Assembly (NCBI GenBank): GCA_039654915.1
Contig: CM077600.1
Coordinates: forward strand, 69,697,992 to 69,761,991
Length of the DNA: 64,000 nucleotides
Direction of reading: 5' to 3'
Source: Aquilaria yunnanensis
Taxonomy: Eukaryota; Streptophyta; Magnoliopsida; Malvales; Thymelaeaceae
Below the pieces are notes generated by a model. It ran no database searches. It was given only the letters and a program-made list of their open reading frames with translations, and was not told the origin of the DNA. The position numbers and the translations under genes were made by a program. This document shows positions 12,311 through 19,790 of this stretch, one piece after another (within the stretch, counting starts at the first letter, position 1; each line of letters opens with the position of its first letter).

Positions 12311-12686
12311 AATGAAATGGAAACATTCACAACTTGTTAGGAATGAAATTGAAACATTCACAACTTGTTTGGAACGAAATGGAAGCATTCACAATTAGTT
12401 TGGAACAAAATGGAAACATTCACAACGAGTTTGGAATGAAATTGAAACAATCACAACTTCTTTGGAATTAGCTGGAAACTGTGAGAACTTGTTCGGAATG
12501 AAATTGAAACATTCACAAGTTGTTTGAGATGAAATAGAAACAATTACAACCAGTTTGGAATGAAATGGAAACTTTCAAAAGTTGTTTTGAATAAAATTGA
12601 AATCTTCAAAACTTGTTTGGAATGAAACGGAAACATTCACAACTAGTTTGGAATGAAACAGAAACATTCACAACTAGTTTGGAACG
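12311..12686 (+). repeat. Satellite fragment between compound insertion and Tat element
   Basis: About 12 subunits of the array 1 satellite. The phase does not continue from 9165: the left side stops about 446 bp after the unit reference point, whereas this piece starts near the beginning of a unit. The compound insertion is therefore not a simple clean insertion. Confidence 0.9.
12682..12686. repeat. Left target-site duplication of Tat element (GAACG)
   Basis: GAACG directly before the 5' LTR; the partner is at 23809-23813. Joining the flanks restores GGAACGTAATTG, the normal satellite sequence. Confidence 0.95.
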
Positions 12687-13553
12687 TGATAGCCAAAGGC
12701 TATCGCCTCAATCTGGCCGAACACCCTGCCACAACAATGGCCAGAAGAACTGGCGCTTCCTGGGAACAGGTGGAATCATGCACCTCGGGAGATAGCCGGA
12801 GAGCTCCGAGCCTCGGCACGCCAGTAAAACTTGAGGACTCTATTCGCCCCCCAAGGTTGTGAACAGCGCACCTTCGGAAAAGCGGCACCAGACATTGCTG
12901 CCCGAACATGATATCCCCGAAGGCGGAACCCCCTGGAACTGGGAACCCCCGAACTGAGGGTATGCTTCCCGAAGAGGCTCTGTCCGAGCTAGAGGACGAC
13001 CTCGCCCAGGGACCTCAGGAGTACGGCAGGAGCATTTAAGGAAGCATTTAAGGAAGCCTCTGACGCGTCCCACCACAGACGTAAAAAGTCGCCCTGACGC
13101 GCAGACGCTATCAGAATCACATCATGGCCCGTCTCAGCACAAGGCTCGAGGCCATTTGGTTACCAACTATCTGTCCCCTACGCCTAGAAGTTCAGGAGCA
13201 TCCGACCGTACACGTGTCATGATCTGAACGGGCTAGGTATTCCTATATATACAGGAAATAAATACTTGACAGGAGGTTGGTTGGCCGGAGGTACAGCTCC
13301 CACACTCTGAGAAAATACCAGGCGAGACTTTTCTGCCTTTCTCTTTGAGCTAGTGACTTTCTCCTTTTTCCGGCCACCACTGACTTGGGCGTCGGAGGCT
13401 CCCCCCCCGGAAAAACACTCCGGGGGCCTCCTAACCCTGTTTACCAGTTTTTCAGGTACTCTCCTTGGGGCGATCCACCTTCCAGGCGTCCTTCCTCCTA
13501 GAAGTCTCCTCAACAGTCATCATGACTCGCAACGATGAGGCCCCAGGCCATCA
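12687..13553 (+). repeat. 5' LTR of Tat element 1
   Basis: 867 bp, from TGATAGCC to GGCCATCA. It opens with an inverted repeat, GATAGCC-AAA-GGCTATC. The TATA box is at 13244-13251. It differs from the 3' LTR at about 16 positions counted by eye (about 1.8%) and from the LTR of copy 2 at about 3. Confidence 0.96.
13244..13251 (+). promoter_or_regulatory. TATA box of Tat 5' LTR
   Basis: TATATATA in TTCCTATATATACAGG. It lies about 310 bp before the LTR end, leaving room for R and U5, and is conserved in the 3' LTR (23499-23506) and in copy 2 (32769-32776). Confidence 0.65.
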
Positions 13554-13555
13554 TT

Positions 13556-13573
13556 TGGCGCCGTCTGTGGGAA
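13556..13573 (+). other. Candidate primer-binding site of Tat element 1
   Basis: TGGCGCCGTCTGTGGGAA starts two bases after the LTR end. Its first nine bases, TGGCGCCGT, fit the acceptor end of plant tRNA-Asp; the rest does not fit well, so the primer tRNA is uncertain. The tRNA-iMet site (TGGTATCAGAGC) is not here. Confidence 0.55.
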
Positions 13574-13722
13574 CCCGCTCACAAATTGCCGTTGTTGAGA
13601 CTCGGCGTTCTAAGGACAAGGGACTCCCAAGGTCCTCGTCCGCGCCTGAGATACAACCGGCCGCTGAGCAGACATTCCCAGAGACTTCTACGCCCGAGGA
13701 AGACCGCCCTCTGGTAATCACC

Positions 13723-16692
13723 ATGAGCTTCTTGAGGGACTTTCAGCGCTCGGTCGTTGCTGAAATGACTCAGCAGATCGACCGAAGATGGCCACAGCAG
13801 TCACAGGCCCAGAAACCCTCCTCATCAGCACGCCCTCGGGAGAGAAGCCCCAAGTCTACATACCGCAGTTCAGGAAGTGGAGAGCCTCGCGGAGAATCAT
13901 CCACAGAAGATATAGCCCTCGGGAAACGGCCTGTGGGACAAACTGGGTCCAAGCGACCGAGAGTCTCACAGCGAAGCAGTTCGTCGCCCGAGGCGAGGTC
14001 CCTGACCCCTCCGCGCCGAACTCGCTCCCCGAAGAGGCGCCGTCGATCTCCCTCCCGCGAAAATGGTCCTAGCGCCACTGCGCTTATGGAAAGGATATTG
14101 GTACGGCTGGACAGAGTGGAGAAGCAAGTGGCCAGAAAACCCGTTTGGGACAGGCTGTCGGGGGCATTCTGCGAAGATAACTCCCCGTTTATTCGCGCCG
14201 TCGTTGAGGCAGCTATGCCAGGCGACTTCAGAGTGCCTAGGCTGGAGATCTATGATGGCCGGACTGATCCACAGGCCCATCTGACGAAGTACAGACGGAG
14301 CATGATAATGCACGGAGCTAATGACGCTACCATGTGCAAATGCTTCGAAGTCACCCTCACGGGCCCAGCAACAGCATGGTACAATTCCTTGCCCCCAGGG
14401 ACTATCACTGAGTTCCAGGAGTTGTCCACAGCCTTCACCCAGCAGTTCATTGGGAGCAGGCCGACGGCCAAAATGCCTGTGCAGATGTTCGACATAGAGC
14501 AGAGAAACGGAGAGACAATCCGAGACTATGTCGAACGATTCAACAGGGAAGCACTCAGCATCCCGGACTTCCGGCCCGAAATCCGCATCCTCGCTATGAC
14601 ACGGGGCCTTCGGCATGACTCACAGCTGTTCTACGAGTTCTCAAAGGACCCCCCGGAGAGCCTCGGAGAATTTTACCGAAGGGCAAAGCAGCACATGACA
14701 GCCGAGGAATTGAGGATGGCGGGGCCGAAGTCTGATCATCACCGCGCCGAAGGGTCCAGTCAGCAAGCTCGGCATCTTTCTGAACACACAGGCCGACCAC
14801 GACGAATGCGAGGAAGGAAACCTCAAAGTTTCACGCCCTTGAGCACGACACGGACCAACATTCTCATGGCGCTGGAAAGGCAAGGGACGCAGATTCGGCG
14901 GCCAAAGGCCATGGCCGCCGATAATAAGAAGAATGCCAAGAAGTTCTGCCAGTTTCATCGCGACCACGGTCATGACACCGAAGACTGCTTCCAGCTGAAG
15001 AAGTACATAGAGTCGCTGATCAAACAGGGCCAACTTCACAAATACCTGCGGATGCCCTCCCCAAAAGGCAGAAAAGAGGAGGAAGAGAGGGCCGAAAACG
15101 AGGACTATGACTCCGACAGGCGGAGAAACAGAAGTCCAAAAAGGCGCCTTCCACCTCCAGTAGGGGTCATCCAAACCATCACCACGGGGCTCCCATCCTC
15201 GGAAAGAAAGCGGAAGGCCAGAGAAATTGCAGTTATGGAGTATCAAAGTCCATCAAAGAAACTGGCTCGCAAAGATGGCTCCACCGTCGTCTTCCCCCAT
15301 GACGACCCGCTGCTGATAATGGCGAGAATAGGGAACTGGGACGTCAAGAGAGTGTTGCTTGATGATGGCTCAAATGCTGACGTCCTATTCTCGCACTTAC
15401 TGCCGAGCTTGGGCATCTCCAGCAGCGAGCTTAAACCTGTCACCACGCCCACCTTCGGCGTTGGGCCATCTGAACTACCCGTCCTCGGATGGATCGACCT
15501 CCCCTTGATGATGAAAGGCACTTCGGTAGACGGAGGAGCTGAGTTGTACGCGTCCACAATGGCAAGATTCATCGTCATGGACGTCCCGTCTTCGTACAAC
15601 GCCATCCTTGGAAGGCAGACTCAGGGGAACCTGCACATTCACCCCGATGTGAAGTACTTGACTGTCACATTCGCCACCAAGGATGGAGATGTAGAGGTCT
15701 TCATCGACCAAGCCGAGGTAAGAAAGGTGTTTGTAAAAGCACGAAAGGCTCCGGCAAACAACTCTACACAAACGGTGGAGGCAAAGGCGCAGGAGAAAGG
15801 CAAAGAAGGAGATCCCGCAGAAGCAGAAACGGAAGCAGTAGATCTTGTCCCAGGACAATCTACCCGAATAGGGAAGAGCTTGGCCAAAGGTGACAAGGAA
15901 AATCTTGTATCCTTTCTGCTGAAAAATAAAGATCTGTTTGCCTACTCGCCGAAAGACATGCCAGGAGTGAACCCTGGCATAGTACAGCACAGCCTTAAAG
16001 TAAGCCCGGAAGCAAAACCTATCAGGCAAAAGAAACGAAGCATCTCAGCCCACAAAAGCAACTTCGTGAAAACTGAAGTCCAGCTCCTATTGGATGCTGA
16101 AGTTATCAGGGAGGTAAAATACCCCGAATGGTTAAGCAACGTGGTCATCGCCACAAAAGAAGGTAGCAGCAAACTCCGGATGTGCATCGATTTCAGAAAC
16201 TTGAACGATGCTTGCCCGAAAGACTCATATCCCCTCCCGCCAATAGATCAACTGGTAGATTCAACGGCCGAATACGGGCTCCTGAGCTTCCTAGATGCCT
16301 TCAGCGGCTACCATCAGATAAGGATGGACCCCGAAGATGAAGAGAAAACTGCCTTCATCACCGAGGGAGGAACGTACTGCTATGTCAGAATGCCCTTCGG
16401 GCTCAAAAATGCAGGAGCCACCTACCAGAGACTGATGAACAAGGTCTTCAAGGACCAAATGGGGAGAAACATGGAGGTATATGTTGATGATATGATAGTC
16501 AAAAGCAAGCTGCCCGGCTACCACGTTGCAGATTTGGAGGAAACCTTCCAAAAGCTCAGAGCCTTCGGGATTCGCCTTAATCCCGAGAAGTGTATCTTCG
16601 GCGTGACCTCGGGAAAATTCCTTGGGTACATGGTATCCGAAAAAGGCATCGACGCCAATCCTGAGAAGATTAAGGCTCTGCTTGAGTTCTGA
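13723..16692 (+). CDS. gag-pol: Tat polyprotein, 5' part: gag, protease, reverse transcriptase (ends at in-frame TGA)
   Basis: This encodes the capsid-like gag, the aspartic protease that matures the polyprotein, and the reverse transcriptase that copies element RNA. With Met at 13723 as residue 1, a basic Arg/Ser-rich region comes first. A Retrotrans_gag domain spans about 165-335, and a CCHC-like zinc knuckle begins at Cys409 (CQFHRDHGHDTEDC). The protease motif LLDDGSNADVLF has its catalytic Asp at 547 or 548. Reverse transcriptase spans about 760-990 with YVDDM at 920-924. The frame is open upstream through the primer site into the LTR (Met at 13522 and 13465). I prefer 13723 because it is the first Met downstream of the primer site. 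TGA at 16690-16692 ends it just after reverse transcriptase, in the same frame as 16693-18978. Product identity is secure; the start is not. Confidence 0.92.
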   Translation: MSFLRDFQRSVVAEMTQQIDRRWPQQSQAQKPSSSARPRERSPKSTYRSSGSGEPRGESSTEDIALGKRPVGQTGSKRPRVSQRSSSSPEARSLTPPRRTRSPKRRRRSPSRENGPSATALMERILVRLDRVEKQVARKPVWDRLSGAFCEDNSPFIRAVVEAAMPGDFRVPRLEIYDGRTDPQAHLTKYRRSMIMHGANDATMCKCFEVTLTGPATAWYNSLPPGTITEFQELSTAFTQQFIGSRPTAKMPVQMFDIEQRNGETIRDYVERFNREALSIPDFRPEIRILAMTRGLRHDSQLFYEFSKDPPESLGEFYRRAKQHMTAEELRMAGPKSDHHRAEGSSQQARHLSEHTGRPRRMRGRKPQSFTPLSTTRTNILMALERQGTQIRRPKAMAADNKKNAKKFCQFHRDHGHDTEDCFQLKKYIESLIKQGQLHKYLRMPSPKGRKEEEERAENEDYDSDRRRNRSPKRRLPPPVGVIQTITTGLPSSERKRKAREIAVMEYQSPSKKLARKDGSTVVFPHDDPLLIMARIGNWDVKRVLLDDGSNADVLFSHLLPSLGISSSELKPVTTPTFGVGPSELPVLGWIDLPLMMKGTSVDGGAELYASTMARFIVMDVPSSYNAILGRQTQGNLHIHPDVKYLTVTFATKDGDVEVFIDQAEVRKVFVKARKAPANNSTQTVEAKAQEKGKEGDPAEAETEAVDLVPGQSTRIGKSLAKGDKENLVSFLLKNKDLFAYSPKDMPGVNPGIVQHSLKVSPEAKPIRQKKRSISAHKSNFVKTEVQLLLDAEVIREVKYPEWLSNVVIATKEGSSKLRMCIDFRNLNDACPKDSYPLPPIDQLVDSTAEYGLLSFLDAFSGYHQIRMDPEDEEKTAFITEGGTYCYVRMPFGLKNAGATYQRLMNKVFKDQMGRNMEVYVDDMIVKSKLPGYHVADLEETFQKLRAFGIRLNPEKCIFGVTSGKFLGYMVSEKGIDANPEKIKALLEF

Positions 16693-18978
16693 ACTCCTGC
16701 CACAGTCAAAGACGTGCAGAGACTAACCGGAAGAATAACCTCTCTGAGCAGGTTTATTTCCAGGTACGGAGATAGGTGTAGATCTTTCTTCAAAGTCCTC
16801 ACAAAGGCAGCAAAGATGGAAGGCGACCTCGGAAGAAACAATCATCCTTGGGACGAAGATTGCCAAAAGGCCTGGGAAGAACTCAAAGTCTACCTGGCCA
16901 GCCTGCCGACTCTGCGACAACCTCGGGAGGGAGAACCCCTCGTACTTTACCTCGCCGTCACAGAAAAGGCCGTGAGCTCGGTCCTGGTGAAAGAAGAAGG
17001 GCCGAAACAATGGCCCGTCTACTATGTCAGCAAGTCCCTGCATGGCGCCGAAGTCAGGTACCCTTTGCTTCAAAAAGCTATATACGCCTTGGTGCTTGCA
17101 GGAAGAAGACTGCGACCATATTTCCAGGCTCACCCCATCATCGTCCGAAGTAGTCTACCACTACGGGATGTTATGAAGAGAGTTGATCATTCGGGAAGGC
17201 TCTCCAAGTGGTGCATAGAGCTTGGCGAACACGAAATCATGTATGAGCCTCGGAAGGCCATAAAAGCCCAAGCATTGGCAGATTTTATCGCCGAAATACC
17301 CACCACTGAGGAGAACCACTCAGATCCGAAAGAAGGTGAGCCAGAATGGACCTTGCATGTTGACGGAGCCTCGGGGTCCGAACACCAGGGAGCTGGAATA
17401 GTTATCAGAGGACCCGAAGGCCTAGAGGTGATGAAGGCTATCAAGTTCAGCTTCAACGTCACCAATAATGTGGCTGAGTATGAAGCTCTCATAGCGGGAT
17501 TACGCTTGGCCAGAAAGATTGGCGTAAGAAACTTAAGAGCTCACAGCGATTCCCAGCTGGTAGTTCGGCAGACGGCAGGAGATTATGGGGCGAAGGACCC
17601 AATCTTGGCAAAATACCACGAGCTGGTAACAAAACTCATCCAAGAGTTTGACGCCGTGCGGATCGAAAATGTACCCCGGCGGAATAACACTGAGGCAGAT
17701 TGCTTAGCGAAGTCCAAAACATACACCGAGGTGCTAGACCATCCAAGCATCTCCGTGCTAAGCGTAACGACCTCGGGAATAGGGTGGAAGGACCCCATAA
17801 AGAGATACCTCGCAGAGAATGAGCTTCCCGAAGACGCCGGCAATGCTGCAAGACTGCGAAGACGCGCCGGAAGATTCTTCCTGATTGGTGAAGAGTTATA
17901 TCGGCAAGGATATGCAAATCCGCTGCAGAGATGTGTGGGCGAAGAGGATACTGAGATGGTCCTCGAAGAAGTTCACGAAGGCATGTGCGGCTCGCACATT
18001 GGAACTGATGCCCTTGCAGCAGTGATACTCCGCCAAGGATACTTCTGGCCTACCCTGAGAAAGGATGCAAGGCAGTTCATCCAGAAGTGCGGTAGTTGCC
18101 AGAGACATGCAAAAATCCAGAGGATACCCTCGGAAATGGTAACGACCGCAGACTATCCTTGGCCCTTCGCAGTCTGGGGTATAGACCTTATTGGGCCACT
18201 CCCCACAGCGCCCGGAGGCGTGAAATTCTGCGTGGTAGCAGTGGACTATTTCTCAAAGTGGGTAGAGGCAGAACCACTAGCAACTATCTCGGCAAAAGAA
18301 GTGCAGAAGTTCGTATGGAAGAACATCGTATGCAGATTTGGCATACTGAGGGTACTAGTAGCTGATAATGGATCCCAGTTCATAGACAAAGGATTCCAGG
18401 AATTCATCAGCGACCTCGAAATAAAGATGCACTTCGCCCCAGTAGCTCACCCCCAAAGCAATGGGCAGGTGGAAGTATCAAACAGGACCATAAAAGATGG
18501 CCTGAAAAAAAGACTTGGGGAAGCCAAGGGGAAATGGCCAGGAGAACTCCAAAGTGTATTGTGGAGCTACCGAACAACGCCACGAAGAGCCACAGGGGAA
18601 ACTCCCTTCTCACTCGTCTTCGGAACAGAGGCCATTATCCCAATAGAGATAGTTCAGCCTTCAATACGGGTGCAAGTATTTGATGAAGGTGAAAACGACC
18701 TCGGTCTGAGAACTAAGCTCGACCTTGTGGCCGAACACAGAGAAATAGCCGAGCTGAGAAGAAAAGCTTTCCAGCAAAGAGTAGCTGCGGCTATCAACTT
18801 AAAAGCCAGGCCAAAAGAAATCAAAAAAGGAGACCTCGTTCTCCGAAAGGCCGACTTTGCAACCCGAAGGCCATCTCACGGAGTACTTCGCGCAAATTGG
18901 GAAGGACCTTATCTGGTTCTCGCCGAAGTACGAAAAGGCGTGTACAAGCTTGGCGACGCCGAAGGCGTAGAATTGTAA
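16693..18978 (+). CDS. Tat polyprotein, 3' part: RNase H, archaeal-type RNase H, integrase
   Basis: This continues the same frame after the TGA; the first Met is at 16714 (residue 1). The RNase H attached to reverse transcriptase spans about 75-165. A second, archaeal-type RNase H starts near 212, with acidic residues Asp217, Glu255 and Asp279 in the expected motifs (HVDGAS, AEYEAL, HSDSQL). Integrase has an HHCC zinc finger (His421, His428, Cys459, Cys462) and a D,D(35)E catalytic triad (Asp491, Asp551, Glu587). It ends at TAA 18976-18978. These enzymes remove template RNA and insert the cDNA into the genome. All catalytic residues I looked for are present, so the TGA upstream is the only evident lesion. 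Without readthrough this part lacks a normal route to translation. Confidence 0.92.
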   Translation, partial: TPATVKDVQRLTGRITSLSRFISRYGDRCRSFFKVLTKAAKMEGDLGRNNHPWDEDCQKAWEELKVYLASLPTLRQPREGEPLVLYLAVTEKAVSSVLVKEEGPKQWPVYYVSKSLHGAEVRYPLLQKAIYALVLAGRRLRPYFQAHPIIVRSSLPLRDVMKRVDHSGRLSKWCIELGEHEIMYEPRKAIKAQALADFIAEIPTTEENHSDPKEGEPEWTLHVDGASGSEHQGAGIVIRGPEGLEVMKAIKFSFNVTNNVAEYEALIAGLRLARKIGVRNLRAHSDSQLVVRQTAGDYGAKDPILAKYHELVTKLIQEFDAVRIENVPRRNNTEADCLAKSKTYTEVLDHPSISVLSVTTSGIGWKDPIKRYLAENELPEDAGNAARLRRRAGRFFLIGEELYRQGYANPLQRCVGEEDTEMVLEEVHEGMCGSHIGTDALAAVILRQGYFWPTLRKDARQFIQKCGSCQRHAKIQRIPSEMVTTADYPWPFAVWGIDLIGPLPTAPGGVKFCVVAVDYFSKWVEAEPLATISAKEVQKFVWKNIVCRFGILRVLVADNGSQFIDKGFQEFISDLEIKMHFAPVAHPQSNGQVEVSNRTIKDGLKKRLGEAKGKWPGELQSVLWSYRTTPRRATGETPFSLVFGTEAIIPIEIVQPSIRVQVFDEGENDLGLRTKLDLVAEHREIAELRRKAFQQRVAAAINLKARPKEIKKGDLVLRKADFATRRPSHGVLRANWEGPYLVLAEVRKGVYKLGDAEGVEL

Positions 18979-19169
18979 AACACTTGGCATTCAGACGCCT
19001 TGAAAAAATTCTACGCCTAAGGTTGAGCGGAGGAGATATATTGTACAAGAAATATTCTAAGTACAGAATGGTCTGGAGAAGAATGGTCTTGAGAAAAATT
19101 TTTAAGTATACCAAATTGTCCAAGACAGAATTCCGCGAAGGTGCTCGCCATGAAAAAAGCAGATGTGAC
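18979..19169 (+). other. Noncoding spacer after integrase
   Basis: No frame, promoter or repeat that I can support. It leads into the tandem repeats at 19170 and is also present in copy 2. Confidence 0.6.
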
Positions 19170-19670
19170 TTCCCGAAGTCCCTTGAGCCACTATGCTCGG
19201 GAAAAATGGGAAACAAGAATCTTGCAAAGGTACTCGGCATAATCAGTGCAGAGAAAATTTTCCGAACACCCTTGAGCGAACATGCTCGGGAAAAAGGGAA
19301 AGCAAGAATCTCGCAAAAGTACACGCCAAAACAAAAGCAGAGGTAATTTCTGAACACCCTTGAGCGAACGTGCTCGGGAAAAAGGGAAATGAGCAATCTC
19401 GTGAAAATTTTCCTAAGTCCCTTGAGCAAATATGCTCGGGACAATAGGAAGACAGAAAAATTTGGCTGAAGGTTTTCCGAAGTCCCTTGAGCGAACATGC
19501 TCGGGATAAAAGTAAACAAAAAGCCTGCAAAAGACTTAGCCAAATTTTTACAAACTTTCCAGAAAGTCTCTTGAGCGAGCACACTCGGGACAAAGGAAGG
19601 TAAAAAGTTTCTTTGGTTGCAGGTTTTCCGAAAGTCTCTTGAGCAAACGTGTTCGGGACAGTGGAAATGA
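19170..19670 (+). repeat. Degenerate tandem repeats in Tat 3' region
   Basis: A core resembling CCCTTGAGCGAACATGCTCG recurs seven times, near 19180, 19269, 19358, 19419, 19484, 19569 and 19637, at spacings of about 60-90 bp. Each core is preceded by a CCGAA-like stretch and followed by GGGA plus an A-rich stretch. Variable tandem repeats in the 3' untranslated region are characteristic of Tat elements. Copy 2 breaks off just before the second core. Confidence 0.85.
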
Positions 19671-19790
19671 AGAAACTTGCAAGAAAGGACTTAGCCAAAA
19701 GATTGTTCATTTAGAGCAAACGCTGCCTTACAAAAGAAGTGCCCAAAGAAGGAGCACAAAGGAGAAAAATAAGAGGAGCCCTAAAACAAA

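Noticed and set aside
13966..18990. Long minus-strand frames opposite the Tat polyprotein (up to about 216 residues)
   Set aside because: Shadows of a GC-rich coding strand; no domain, no splice pattern and no promoter, unlike the antisense gene at 19791-22140.
18821..19710. Minus-strand frames over the Tat tandem repeats (253 and 155 residues)
   Set aside because: The protein repeats follow the DNA tandem repeats, and one frame overlaps the integrase end. No independent support for coding.
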